From NCBI GenBank assembly GCA_032358255.1, contig JAULBX010013318.1, positions 186,001 through 250,000 of the forward strand: a stretch of 64,000 nt of DNA. The letters run 5' to 3'. The DNA is from Heterotrichella gracilis. Taxonomy: Eukaryota; Sar; Xanthophyceae; Tribonematales; Xanthonemataceae. The notes under the pieces were generated by a model. The model did no database searches. It had not been told where the DNA came from and saw only the letters and a program-made list of their open reading frames with translations. Both the position numbers and the translations under genes were made by a program. The stretch's first letter is position 1; each line of letters opens with the position of its first letter. This document shows, piece by piece, positions 1 through 12,300 of the stretch.

Positions 1-84
1 TTCCCCCACCATTAAGCGCGGGTAATACATAGAAATTTAAATGAAATAAATGGATAATGCGCCTCTAGTCATTATCTTTCCTGT

Positions 85-1443
85 TCATAGCATTGACTGA
101 GGGAGCGACACGAGGGGCGCATGCGTTCCTTGACGTTGCCAGCGTACGCAGGGGGTGTGCTTGATGCAGGGGCACAAGCGGTGCGCATGGGAAGAGAACG
201 GAACCAACAAAGTGGTGCACAGGTGCACAGGGTATAGTGTAGTCGTTTGACGGCCCTGTTCCCTTCTCTCTTACATTGATTGTGACCAGCTGCTCCCCTA
301 GCCCCTCCTTCCACTGCTTGAATGGCCGCAGGCACTCGTCCACCTGCCGCTCAACAGCCCTGCGCAAGCGGGGGGGAGGGCTCGAGGGTGTCTTGCACAG
401 GGTGCGGGGATTGAGATCAAGAGCCATTGGCAGGAGAGGCAGCAATAAGTAGGGGGGAAGGGCAACAGCCCTTACATAATACACTGCACCGCACCCTCCC
501 TGCATGCGGCCCTGGTGAGGAAACTGCACCTGCCCCCCCAACCCTGGTGCAATTGTGTGGCGCACAGCGTCACGTGGCAAGGTTCAATGCAAACCCCTGC
601 TTGGCCAAACAGATGAATTGGTTTCCTAGGAATTTAGGGTTTAGGGGCTTTTGCGCACAGCCTGCACGCTGGCTATCCCTGCCCACTCACTTGTCAAAGG
701 ATGGCGGCAGTCCCACCTCGGAATTGAGCTTGCGTGCGGCTGCTGGGACTGTGATGCCCGCTGCGCAAGGATCAAGGGGCTGGTGAGAGCGGTGTCAGGG
801 TGCAGGCTATTCCTGTGGCTACTGGCCCATGGGCACAGCACATTGCCATGCAAACGCAAGTGAGAAGTAGGTTCCATGCACACAGGCGTCCTGCGTGTGT
901 GAGTGGTGGCAGGCACTGTGAGGGTGTGTGGGTGTCTGGTGTCGCGTGTGTCGGGAGTGGTGCCAGGTGGGTGAGCAGCGCCCACAAGGAAGAACAGGGC
1001 AGGCAACGGCACCCGGGCTGCATGCTGTTGAATCCGCACCTCCCAGGTTCCACAGGAATTGCTGCAGCAGGGAGACGTGGCGGTCAGCACGAGGGCAATG
1101 CTAGGCCTGCTTATGGGTACCACCTCAGGCTTGGTGCAAAACAGGAGGGAGCAACAGCCAAGGCAAGTGCAGCAACACATCCCACCACACATACACGTTG
1201 CCAACCAAGAAACCCACGATTCTTGCAGTGCACCCTCGAGGCATATTGGTATGGCACCAGTTGCAGGCATATGCGCCCCACCTCGTGGACGTCTGCCCCT
1301 GTGGATGGATCCCTGAGCACGTCCACGCACACCGGCACAAGCTGGCGCTTCCCCGTGAGGCTGGGGGTGGCGTGGGGCTGCTGCGCTGTGGGTGCAACCA
1401 GGCGCCGCACCTCCTCCAGCGTCCTGCCGTAGGAGGGGCCCAT
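85..1443 (-). CDS. Predicted small protein of unknown function, C-terminus SML
   Basis: Four-exon model on the minus strand: 1258..1443, 691..779, 275..359 and 85..96, with GT-AG junctions and phases that fit throughout (372 nt, 123 residues). The start is the ATG at 1443; the frame stays open upstream, so a longer 5' end is possible. Exon 1 encodes a conserved-looking stretch (GKRQLVPVCVDVLRDP, then HEVGRICLQL). Exons 2 and 3 give KLNSEVGLPPSFDKAVER and RPFKQWKEGLGEQLVTIN. The last exon is only 12 nt and adds Ser-Met-Leu plus a stop. SML is a non-canonical peroxisomal targeting tripeptide in plants, so a peroxisomal location is possible, but that rests on the tiny last exon being real. I do not recognise the family. 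A His-rich (CAC)n tract lies just upstream of the chosen Met. Confidence 0.4.
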
Positions 1444-2044
1444 GCTGGTGCTGATGGTGGTGGTGGTGGTGCTGCTGCTGCAACCTGGGTGGGAGGATCC
1501 GAGAGCTAGCCGGGCAGTGGATAGCAACGTAAAGCCGGGGACACTGAGGTGAACTCCGCCTAGTAGCTGTGTGCGTCCGAATGGCGTGTAAATAGCCCTG
1601 GGATGTTATTACAATGCATGCAACCGAGTTGATGGCTGGCAACCGAGTTGCTGCACCGGGCTTGGTTGTTAAAACTTGGCTTGGTTGTTAAAACCAAAGG
1701 CTTCCGCTGCTTAAAGCACGGTTTTGCAAGGCTGCCTAGTAGCACACCCCTCGCCAGCAAAGCCCTGCTTGCACTGACTGTTGGTTTTGTGAAGTGTACT
1801 TGAGATTATCCACATCACTCAGGAAATTCAGGCCGGGCTGTGCAACACTCGAAGATACCAGGCTTAGATCGTCAGCTCGGTTACATCCTTCTTGTTTCCT
1901 CATTTGCGGTTGTTTATCGTTGCAAGGGCTGAGCACACAAGACTTCCTTGCCTTGCCTTGCCTTGTAAGAACAACCAACCCCATCACTTGCGTCGCTTTT
2001 CCCGGGAAGTCCGTCTTGAAGAAACAAGAGGATATCTGTCTAAT
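1444..2044. promoter_or_regulatory. Divergent upstream region between the SML protein and the cyclophilin
   Basis: This stretch separates two head-to-head genes and should hold both promoters and 5' UTRs. It contains a near-tandem repeat (aacttggcttggttgttaaa type, about 1660-1690) and a CCTTG repeat near 1950. I see no TATA box or other promoter element I can name. Confidence 0.35.
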
Positions 2045-4308
2045 ATGGGGGAGGATACGCAATGGCATCTACGCCCACAGAACCCGTCAAACCCGGTCGT
2101 ATTCTTTGGTGCGCTCATGCATGCATATGTTAACATCATCATATGCATGCAAGACTGACTGCTAATTCTGGCTGTATTGCTGGAATGCATGTAACTATGC
2201 ATGCAAAAGCAAATGTGTTCCTATGTGGTCAAACGGGCCTCCTCTATTTTATCGATCTTGATTATGAGCTTTTCTACTGTTCATGCACGTCCGTAAACCG
2301 TCCACAGTGTTGGCATGCAAGCATATAGACACTGTGACCATGCTAGACGAGTGCTTGAAGCCACCTGAGCCGAGCCAACATATAAGTACATGCTTCACTC
2401 ATGGTCTAAATATTTCGGTAAATCACCTGGCACATATCTATGCGTGTGCAATATTGCGTGCATTGCATCAACGGCGACGCTTGCCCAGTTGTTTTGAAGC
2501 TTCCCCACAGTGCACAGCACCGCACCACACCTCCTTAAAGCACATCCATCAGGGTAGGCTTTAAGGTTTCACTGGTAAATACTTCAACACATTGGTACAT
2601 GGTTCACGCCGGGCACGCTCACCTGGAAACACCCCGGTTTCAGATGTGACTATTGGCGGGGTGGCTGCCGGGCGCATCAAGATGGAGCTGTTTGCAGACA
2701 TATGCCCCAAGACAGCCGAAAACTTCCGGCAGTTTTGCACCGGCGAGCAACGGTAGGTGCACCCCACCACCCTTGATGGTGCACAACCTCGACCTTTGCA
2801 GGTGCCAGCATGGCATGAGTGGCAGGGATAAGAGTGCGGGCACTGACAGTGGTTGCATCCACCTGATGCACCCATATTACTTTAAAATTCGACTGCATGG
2901 CATGACATGATGCCCAGCTTGGCAGCATTTCTTCTGTGCTCCGCCCCCTGCACGAACGCAACCCCCTTGCTCATACCGGTACCCTCCCCTGATGCCCCCG
3001 CTGCCTCCCCACACACCCCCGTGCCTGTGCAGCAAGAACGGCGTACCCCAGGGCTACAAGGGCTGCCCTTTCCACCGTGTCATCAAGGGGTTTATGCTAC
3101 AGGGCGGGGACTTTTTAAAGGTGAGGGGTCGGGGTTGGGGCAGGGTGTCACATGGTGTGTAGGGCGAGGTGCATGGGGCCGCTGGGCACAGGGCTTGTCA
3201 GCACTGCAATGGTTGCATTTTCATGGTATAAAGGCCTTCGGTGCGGGCTTGGGCAGGCTTGAATGCACCATATTGGCGGAGCCGAGGTGCCATTGGGGAG
3301 CTGAGGATCATGTGGGGATGTGGCCCAAGAGCGTGTACTGCGTCTCACACAGGTCACTCCACGGGTGCATCCCACGTACTCAATTGCACACACTCTTGTA
3401 AGCACGCCACAGCCGGGCACCGCTCGTGGTAGCACACATGGTGTGTGCACGTGTTGACTCCATGTGCATGTGGCGCCCAACATGTGCCCATCTGCCCCCC
3501 CTCGCTTGCCGCAGGGCGACGGCACCGGCTGCCTGTCCATCTACGGCAGCCGCTTTGCAGACGAGAACTTCATAGGCAAGCACACGGGGCCGGGGCTGCT
3601 GTCAATGGTGCGTGTGCAGGCCTGGGGGGCAGGGGGGCTCATGTATCGGCAGAGCCTGCTGTAGTCATGTAAGCACGCATGTGCAGGGCCTTTGATCACA
3701 TGGTTCTGGAGGGAGGTGGTATCTAATGGGATACATCTGCACGATTGTCATGTGTGACAAGCAAATCAAGGTGGAGGATGTCCCGTTGGTAGTTGGCATG
3801 AGAGGGCTCCCAGTTTCAGCAAGACTTGAGTGCATACAATCCACACTGGCTTAAAACAGGCACACCATCCCCACCCCAGAAGCACATGGCGCAGGTTGTG
3901 GGGTCGGCGCTGCTGTAGCTGGTAGGGGTGCACACATGCTGCAGCACGCCACTCACAATCGGGCCTTTTTGCCAGGAGTGGACCTGCTATAATTTTGTTT
4001 TGGTACATGCCACTCGATTGGGAACTTGTAGATTAAGCCATCGGTGAAAATCCCTCTGCGGCACATGCAGCCCGCCCTGAATCCTCCCTCTCTTCCCCCC
4101 CGCGCAGGCCAACAGCGGCCCCAACACCAACGGCTGCCAGTTCTTCCTGACCTGCGCCAAGTGCGACTGGCTGGATGGCAAGCACGTGGTGTTTGGGCGG
4201 GTGCTGGGCGAGGGCCTGCTGGTGGTGCGCAAGGTGGAAAATGTGGCCACGGGGCCAAACAACAAGCCCAAGATGACCTGCTTGATCGCTGAGTGCGGGG
4301 AGATGTAG
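2045..4308 (+). CDS. Cyclophilin-type peptidyl-prolyl isomerase, U4/U6 snRNP type (PPIH/USA-CYP)
   Basis: Five exons: 2045..2108, 2644..2752, 3033..3120, 3515..3607 and 4108..4308 (555 nt, 184 residues), all GT-AG and in phase. The N-terminus ([15 protein letters not shown]) matches the plant form of this spliceosomal cyclophilin. The single-domain PPIase fold follows: [20 protein letters not shown], then [15 protein letters not shown] containing the catalytic Arg of the FHRVI motif, then [27 protein letters not shown], and the usual C-terminus ending GEM. PPIH proteins bind U4/U6-associated PRP4/PRP3 in the nucleus and catalyse prolyl cis-trans isomerisation. Length and all core motifs are intact, so it should be active. 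The Met at 2045 gives the expected plant-type N-terminus. The introns are unremarkable. The gene lies head-to-head with the small gene upstream. Confidence 0.93.
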
Positions 4309-6156
4309 GAGGCGGTGTGGTGGCGGCAACCGGGCGCAGTGTTGTGTGGTGGTGGAGCAGGGGTGGTGCGGTGGGCTGCGCCAAATGAGGCCGCAGGGTG
4401 TAGGGCCTGGAGATGTAGGCGCAGCGTTTGCGATGTGCGCTTGTCTACGCTAGTGGTGATTAGTACTGAAGTGCGCGACAGTGGTAGTGTGCGGGTGCAA
4501 CCGTGCACACATGGGACATGTACCATGTATGACCTGGGATTGGCCCAGGGGCAGGCTTCTGAAGGTAAAGTACAGTACTGGCTGCCAATTTGCCAAGTCG
4601 TCACCTTGCCGTCGCCGGTCGGACCGGTGCCACCAGATGATCTTGGTATGAGGTGCAGTGCAGGACATGAATTCACCACTCTTGACATGCTTCATTCATA
4701 GGCGCTGGCAATACGTGCGAGCCGTTCATTATACTGTAAAGAAACCGTCAAAGCTGCAATAATCGGCATTCTTATCATATCGAACATCAATGATGTTGAT
4801 GTTGACAACATTAAGCGTCACATTATGATAATGATTGTGCCGCATAGCGATCACCGTGACTGTCACCACATGGTGCACACGTGGCCACCCCTTGGTGAAT
4901 TCAGCGACTGTCCTGCCAGTGGCCAGGCTGCCAGCCAGAGTCACAATAAAGTTGAATCGTAGACTATGTATACCTCAATTTAAAATTCAAGTTAATTGTA
5001 AATGATATCGGTAATATTCCTAGCAGCAGCTGCTGCTGTTAGTTTGCGAAGGGCCTGGCCTGTGACAGCTCATTTCACAAAGCTTTAAAGCCTAGGCCTT
5101 ATAATCTACTAGGCTAGCCCTGCGCCAGCGGACGCTCGTATTATGTCCATTCTTCCTCAGATAAGAATGGACATAAGTGTGAGCTACCCCTCTGCTCGAC
5201 AAACCAACACCACAACTCACACTGTTCAATCAACTACTGATAGTCACTATTGAGTCAACATTCTAAGTTGCAGCTCTAGAACTCAGTCAACACAGCCGGC
5301 CCCACGGCGTGTTGTCTACTCTCAAGAGTTCAACAAAATGCCCCCACAAAAAACAGTTGTTGTTAACGCACCACAAGCCAGCATTTGAAAAGCTCAGATA
5401 GGCAGGGCAGCAACCAAACTGGGTGGAACAGGGCAAAGATGTATACATTGCTGTAGTGGAGGGTGCAATAGGCGGCAAACGAGCGATCAGCCGCTCCTAG
5501 CTGCAGGCGATGGATAAGAGAAGTGGGAGGAGCGACGTAAAGCTTTAGCAACGGCGTGGACAGCAACTTTAATGCATGATAAATTGAACCTTAAAACCCC
5601 AACCATGGCAACACATGTGCAGAGAATCACACCGCCGACGGCTGTACTGGGTAGTGCCATTCTAATCATAATATGTGCTGGCCATGGCAGTGATCATGAG
5701 GAGTGATATAAAAGGAAATTCAACAAAATTTTCTATGATAAAATGATTTACTTGAAAAAACGCCAGCGATGGAAACCTGTGGACAGCGTCAGTTCCGTCC
5801 CTACACATACCCATATTATCATCACCTTCCATTCCTTCGTGATTATTACCTTCAATTCCCTAGCTGAGCAGCATTCCATTGCATGCAAGGAAGAGCATCA
5901 GGACAGCCACATATGCAAGGAACCAGGGGCTGCAGGGGAGCCGGATGAACGACCAGTGCCCATCCATCTGCGGGAAAACAGCCCTCACTCAATCGATGCT
6001 CCGTGGGAGAAGGAAAGAAGAAACAGAGGAGACAGATCATGTGCAGGCCGTGGGCCCTGAAGGGGCACTGCATTGGATAAACAGCTGCAGGGGTGGGATG
6101 CAGTCCCTGTAATCAGTTATACTTTTATTAGTCGCAGCCGCTGCTCACCTGCTGCC
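4309..6156. other. AT-richer intergenic stretch with one strong hairpin
   Basis: This region lies between the cyclophilin stop and a small ORF at 6157. I see no reading frame with protein-like composition and no RNA gene. It holds a 14-bp-arm inverted repeat at 5141-5176 and several AT-rich runs. The part near 4309-4700 is presumably the cyclophilin 3' UTR and flank. Confidence 0.5.
5141..5176. repeat. Perfect inverted repeat, 14-nt arms, 8-nt loop
   Basis: Left arm 5141-5154 (ttatgtccattctt) is the exact reverse complement of 5163-5176. It is isolated in an intergenic region. There is no T-run next to it and no gene to terminate. It may be a relic of a small inverted-repeat element. Confidence 0.7.
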
Positions 6157-6303
6157 ATGCTGCCTCCAATCCCTGCCGATGCTGCTTCCCGCCAGACACC
6201 TGCGGCAAGTCAAACGGAAATTGCTCATTTATTCCAGGAACTGCAGATCAACAGTATAGATCAACTAGCAGCAGTTGGTAAACAATTACAAGAAGAGTTG
6301 TAG
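6157..6303 (+). CDS. Possible small ORF, 48 residues
   Basis: An ATG at 6157 opens 48 codons to a TAG at 6303. The C-terminal half (IAHLFQELQINSIDQLAAVG) would form an amphipathic helix. Codon use is more AT-rich than in the neighbouring genes. A consensus 3' splice site (cgcag) lies just upstream, so it could instead be the last exon of a longer gene, but I cannot find other exons. It lies downstream of, and opposite in strand to, the membrane-protein gene. Function unknown. Confidence 0.2.
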   Translation: MLPPIPADAASRQTPAASQTEIAHLFQELQINSIDQLAAVGKQLQEEL

Positions 6304-6320
6304 ATGCGTACGTTTATATC

Positions 6321-6349
6321 CCTTGCCTGCGTCTTGAGCCACGCGCCCT
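6321..6349 (-). repeat. Decoy copy of an exon end (membrane-protein gene)
   Basis: On the minus strand this short block repeats the 3' end of the exon ending at 6439, including the splice-site region (real: GGCTCAAGACCCAG then gtaagg; copy: GGCTCAAGACGCAG then gcaagg). It lies about 90 nt inside the following intron or flank. Confidence 0.6.
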
Positions 6350-6438
6350 TATCAACTGAGTTCACGGTATTACATATTTAAAGGAAACGATATGTGGTCT
6401 ATTTTTACACACATGTATATGTATATTTTCTTCCTTAC

Positions 6439-7956
6439 CTGGGTCTTGAGCCACGCCCTGCGGTCTGCCACCTCCCTGGACAAGCTGAGCAACAGCGCCA
6501 GCACATGACACAGCATCCACAGGGCGGAGCGATTGGACACGCACAGCCGCTGAACCCTATCCCCAAGCAGCTCCCGGGTATTTGATCCCCCAGGGTTGAG
6601 CCCCTGAGACATGTTGTGCGCCCCAGGCCCGGAACCCACGAGGCTGCTGAGTATAGCTAGGGCTGCTTGCAGCGCGTGCGCGATCTGCAGCTTCAGCATG
6701 GGGGCACAGGCAGCCATGCAGGGCTGGGCGGCAGCCTGGGGGCCGATGCCGTGGACGATGCGGCAGTGGATGGCGGCCGCGCGCGCCACGTCGTTTATTG
6801 CCAGGAACATCAGGAGCAGCAGCATGCAGCCCAGCTGTGGGCGCAGCAAGTGGTTTAAAGAAGCAATTGTTAACAATTACATCAAGCGATGAACACATGA
6901 AGTTATAAGAGGTGTATACGCAATAAAGAAGGAAACTTCACTCAGGAATGACTAAATAATTATCATATAATCAAAATATATAATTAATGATGAGCGCGGC
7001 CTTGTCCCTGAACAGGCGCGTTGGTAGCTTTAGCCATGTGGTTGACTGCTTTTCCTACCTGTGGCCGCGCCACCAGAGGGCCAGCCAGGCGGTACAGCAG
7101 CGTGGAAGTAACCAGCAGGTTCCAGGAGATGCGCTGGCAGCTGCCCTCTGCCTCAGTCACTTTGGCGCAGTAGGTGGTTATGATGGGGCCAGGGGGCACG
7201 AACAAATGCAAGTAGCTGAGGGCCGCCAGCACGTCACGGGCGTCTGACCAAAAGTGCGCGTGTGCATCCTGCACAACAGGGTACCAAGCTCAAGGCGCAC
7301 CTTTCCCAATTCAAGGCTGTCACTATGAAACAAACCCCTGTGGAAGTGTGGATAATGAGCGAAACAACGGGGTCCAGGCAAGTGATATTTTGAAGGCGCC
7401 ATTTTCATGGGTTGCCTCTGCTACGGTACACAGGTACAGACTCGACATGCAAGGTTCAGCAAGCTCACCTTGGCAAGTCTGGAAGCCAGGACCATCGTCA
7501 GGTTGCAAGCATCTGCAAAAGGTGCGCTAGAATCAGCAGTCTGTGCGTAGAGACTCAACTGACCTGGACTCCTCTACAGTGGAACCCCAGTATCCAGTAT
7601 GTCTGCATGCACCTTCCATATTTTTCACATGCATGCATGCATGCATATGCACGAAGCACATTTAGGGCTACGTTCGGCGTTAGTTGGGCCACCAACGTGC
7701 ACTTCGTGCAAGTTCACAACCAGATTTTTGAGGTACGGGCTCCGAGATACCAAGGCCTTTCTCCCCCACCTGCCAGCAGCGGCCCCGCTCTGTAGCCCGG
7801 CCTCGCCTTCAGCAGCTGCACAGGGACCATCACCAGGCCCAGAAACGCGTGCGACAGCTGGTCCACCACGCGCATAGACTGCCACCTGTGCACCCTATAC
7901 GTACGCTCCAGCCCCCTGTCGGCGAACGACAGCGGCGAGGGCACCCACACACGCAT
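6439..7956 (-). CDS. Multi-pass membrane protein of unknown function, 3' end unresolved
   Basis: Four exons join in phase: 7770..7956, 7469..7512, 7059..7268 and 6439..6834 (837 nt, 279 residues so far). The start is the ATG at 7956, though further 5' exons cannot be excluded. The product has hydrophobic segments near residues 40-55 (FLGLVMVPVQLL), around 95-135 (YLHLFVPPGPIITTYCAK and WNLLVTSTLLYRLAGPLV), in LGCMLLLLMFLAIND, and near the end (ALWMLCHVLALLLSL). It also has a Cys/Ala-rich helix (MAACAPMLKLQIAHALQAAL). The donor after 6439 is a consensus gtaagg, but I could not place the terminal exon; read-through would end within about 23 codons. No family recognised. Confidence 0.55.
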
Positions 7957-9319
7957 GGCGCCACTCAGTGGCCTGCCCTAGTTGCTACCAATGCAGGGGC
8001 GAGCCTCGCACCCACACAAGGGTCAAGGTGCCCACAACTGCAGTCCCCCCAACCATGGTGCCGAGTACACCGAGCTTGCGTGGGTGTTGATGTTTGCCAA
8101 CATAAAAGCGATGCTGGACCGTTTTCTTGACACAATCTGAAGCAATACAAGGTTGCAATACTACTACTGGCAGTATCTGGGTTCACAACTGTCAAGTTGT
8201 TTGGTATCGCTCCAGGTGTGTTGCAGCTACATGGAGGAAAGCCTTGTGCCTGTTAAATCTCAGTACAGAAAGAAAGGAACGTTTCCAGCACAGCAGTATA
8301 AGGGAATTGGTTCTGAGCCTGAAGGCAAGTTCCTGTTTTCAATTTGAAACCCAAACTGTTGCAACAACCAAGTTGGTCAATGTCACTGGATAGCGTCGAC
8401 ACATAGCAGGGCTAGCACAGACTGCAATTTCTAGAGGAAATATTGTAATGAAACGTGCATCTAATCAACAGATTCGAACCATGGACTCTATGATGTGTAC
8501 AGGCTGTCATAGTGGCAACCAGACGCCTCGCTGATGCATGCAATAATAATTGTAGTGTGGCGCACAGCAACTGCCGTTGTAAGGCAGCCTTGTTGGGAAA
8601 TCTCAATACCCAAAGCTGCAGTCAAAGTGCAACTTGTCAACTATCAAAGCAGATTCAAATACTTCAAACCCGTATGTTGCAGTCTGTAAAATCATGCTAA
8701 ATAATCGTGTTAAGCAAGCTGTATTCCATCCAATCAAAGCTACAACCTCCTGCGTCACACTACTAGGCTGCTGCAGCTGCTCATATAAGCAAATATGTAA
8801 TGCATCGCGGCGACTCAACTCAGCTCCCCAGCACGCCTCTTCCAGCCACACACCTCCATAATCATTACCCTAACAACAAACCTTGGTTCCAGTTATTGTA
8901 CCCCTCTTCGTCCCACCTATGCCCAACCGACCACAAACACCAGCGCACAGCCCTGCGCCACCTCCAACACATGGATGCCAAATGCCCCTACATCCCTGTG
9001 CCCAATCCTGCACCACAAGAGGCCATGTGCCCTGCGCCCTGCCCTGCTCCCTCGCCTCCGCTCGCAAGTCCCGACAGCAAACTTGCCATCCCAGGGCCAA
9101 AACCCAACCCCAGCCCTACTCATTCTCTGAAGCCACCACCACCACCACCAGCCATACACCACTTCCCCTGCCCCCCGTCCGCAAACACCACCAGCCCTGC
9201 CGTAACATCTGGCCCAATCTCTTTCTCCTCCACCCTTGCAGCCCCCCACAACAGCCACCACTTTTGCAGCCACCATCAAAACACCCACTCCCCCAACCCC
9301 CACCCCACCACCACCAGCC
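7957..9319. other. Intergenic, with a Pro/Thr-coding low-complexity C-rich strand near 8850-9310
   Basis: I see no convincing gene here. From about 8830 to 9310 the plus strand is C-rich with long open frames in more than one frame (Pro/His/Thr-rich). That is what a C-rich 3' UTR of the minus-strand PLAC8 gene would produce, so I do not call a protein. A tRNA B-box-like string near 8470 has no partner elements. Confidence 0.45.
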
Positions 9320-12300
9320 CTACACCACGTCGTCCGGCCCATTCTCCTTGGCCTCCACCTCAGTGGCCACCACCTCATTCATGAGGTGATCCAGCTGGCT
9401 GTCTGTCATCTTCTCAAGCTCAGACATGTGCATGCCAGCCACGCTCTCGCCCGTGGTGTCGACATCGATGGAGTCGTCAGGGGGCAGGGGGGTGCCGGCC
9501 GCGGCGGCGGCGCGGCGCTTGCGCAGCTTCTACAGGGGTGGGTGGGGTGGGTGGGTGGAAGTGCGCGTGCGCTGGGGCAGGGGTGCGATGCAGCGCTGGG
9601 GTGGACAGCATGTGTTTTTGGTAGTACTCACTTTCTGCTTGTCGCTATTGAGTTTGCTTTTGGTGGGGGAAGAAATTATGGGGTGTGGCGTGAGAAAAAA
9701 TGCAGGGGTGTGGGTGTGGGGGTGGGCTGGGTGCACGGGCGACAGTACAGGTCAGTGGACATCAACCTTTGCAAGCAACAGGGGGTGGACAGGGCATGCG
9801 TCAAGGGTTCGCCCAGGGTTTTTCCAAACCACTCACCACCAGCCTCTCCTTGTACACCTGCATCTTTGCGTGCACCTTGGGGTGCAGCTTGTCAAAGGAA
9901 AACTCGTCGGGGTGGCGCGCCACAAAGCGCAGCAGCTCGTCCTTGCGCTCCTCCACGCGCTCGGCGATGCCCTCCAGGTGGCGGTAGGAGGAGGCGCTGG
10001 TGTCAATGGTGTGCAGGCCTGCGGTGGGTGGTGGTGGTGGTGGTGATGTGGGTTGTATTGGTGGTGGTAGTGGAGGCGCGCAGGTGCGCAGGCCAGCAGC
10101 AGAGGGCGGATTGGTGGGTGGGGGATTCATAGGATAAGGCATGTGCAGAGCTGCAGGGGGAGGGTGCATTATGCGTACCCACCGACGGGGGGGCACAACC
10201 TGTGCAGCCCCCTCGGGCTACCTCACCCCCTCCTGCGCACCGCGCGTCACCTTGCACCACAACCCCCCCTGCACGTCAACTTGACACCTTGCACCTCCAT
10301 TCCCCTCCGCTCCTGGTGACTGCCGCACTACATGCAGCACAGCTGACCCATGCAGCCACCAGACCCTCCCACCAGCTGACCTGGCCCCAACCCTCACCCC
10401 CACCCTCACCCATGCCTCACCCTAGCCCAAACCAGGGGTACACAAAGGATACCAACAGTCAATGTAGTTCGCATACCCCTCCCGGTACCCCACCCCCCCG
10501 TGCCTCATCCGGCCCCAAACCCTGAACCGTAACCCCCCCTGCGCCTCACCCGGCCCGTCGATCCCCCTGCATGCCAGCTCCCTCAGCTCCTGGTGGCTTG
10601 CGCAGTACATGCAGCACAGGTGAACCACGCAGTCGTCGCAGCCGGGCGGCAGGTTGAAGGTGGAGGGCAGCTTGTACTTCTCGCGCATCTTGAGCCGCGC
10701 GTGGCAGCTGTAGCAGGCCGCCAGGTTGGCGCCGAAAGAGCCGCAGCCGCTGAGGGGCAGCAGGACGCCAAAGGAGCAGGCCAGGCCCATGCCCAGGTAG
10801 AGGAGGGACAGGCCAGCGGCGTGGGGCTTCCAGTACCTGGGGTTGAGGGTGGTTGGCGTATCAGAGGGGTGGGTGCAAGTGGAGGATTCAGGGTCGATAC
10901 CTTCCTTGGCATGAATGCTGTGAAACAAGACGAGTAAAACGCGATTCTACAGAATTGTAATGTCGTCCTCAAAAGTGTGTTCATATATTGGGGGGTGGAC
11001 CACCCAACAGATCCCAGTTCTATTTTACTTCCCCTCTCACTTTGTCTAACCCCAGACCCCAAACCCCTCCACTCCACTGCCCCATGCAGAGTTTATACTC
11101 CCTGCCCAGCCTTGCTTAAGGTTTACCCTGGTTTACCAGGTTACAAGGGTGAAGGGTTTACCCACCCCCGCCACTTACTTTGTCTTCCCGGTGCACAGCG
11201 TGTACTCCCTGCCCAGCCCAGCGGCAGTCACCACCCTGGCCCAGCGGGAATAGTGGGTGCCGAACCAGAAGCACTCGTTGAGCGTGCGGCCAAACACCAC
11301 GCCGCGCCACTTGAGGGGGTTCACCCTGCAAAAAAGCGGGGCGTCAGATTATCAACCAGGACAGAGGAGGGGGGTAGAGATGTGTGCTTCACCCTGGAGA
11401 GATTGGGGAACAAAGCCAGAGGTCCCACACAAAGGGGTTGCGAAAGGTTACCAAATGGCGGGGCAGGGTTAGGGTTGCACAAACCCCGCACGGACAACCC
11501 TAACAAGGGTTTGTATTACAAGTGGCACCACTGGCTGCGGCCTAGCTATGGGATGCCTGGGGATGTCCTCGGGTGGAGCGGTAACAGCGCTCTTGCCACC
11601 CACGTCAGTCCTAGCAAAGGGTTGCAATTCACGTTTTTTTATATACTTTAATAGGGTTTCCTGTAGGGTTCACGGTAGGGTTTCCCACGCACCTGAACGA
11701 GTCCCAGCAGGGTATGTGCACCGCGTGCTTTGCCAGCTTCTGCTTCTTGCCCCAGCACTCAAACAGGCCCATGGTCCACAGCCCGTCAACCACCACGGGC
11801 TTGTACAGCTCAGCAACGTCGGTGATGCGGGGGGGGAGGGTGTCCCTGGGAGGGAGGGGTTGTCAGTGCAACAGCACTAGGTTGTGTGGATGACAATGAG
11901 GCATCGTGGGGGCTGCGCAAGGGCTGGAGAGCGATCCTTGCGCATAATGTTTAACTTTCAAATAAATATGGTTACAAGAGGGTACACCTAGACAGGTTGA
12001 TGGGACGGGTGTTCACTTGGCAAGGGAGGAGTGGTGGCGGTGGCTTGGCTTCGGCACTCTCATATGGCTTGCCACAATGTGGTGCTACAGCAACAGCGGG
12101 TGCGCACCACTTGCACGCTACCTGCTGCACCGCAGGGTGCCACAATAGGAACCCCAATCTCTAAAGTGTCCCAACCGCACGGATCTGGACCGCCACTGAA
12201 ACACGGAAAAGGGGTACAAACAGAGCAGAACGACGAGAACCCAGGCAAAAGGCACAAAGGGGTGTGAACCAACAGGATTGCAAGGTCACTACTGCCCCCC

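Noticed and set aside
641-1642. 333-codon open frame on the minus strand, His-rich
   Set aside because: It runs through introns and exons of the four-exon model in another frame, is low-complexity (poly-His from a CAC repeat) and shows no domain.
8461-8540. B-box-like ggttcgaatc on the minus strand
   Set aside because: The T-stem pairs poorly, and I see no A box or anticodon arm giving a tRNA.
8840-9384. Pro/Thr/His-rich plus-strand open frames
   Set aside because: More than one frame is open because the strand is C-rich. The stretch is best read as the 3' UTR and flank of the minus-strand PLAC8 gene.
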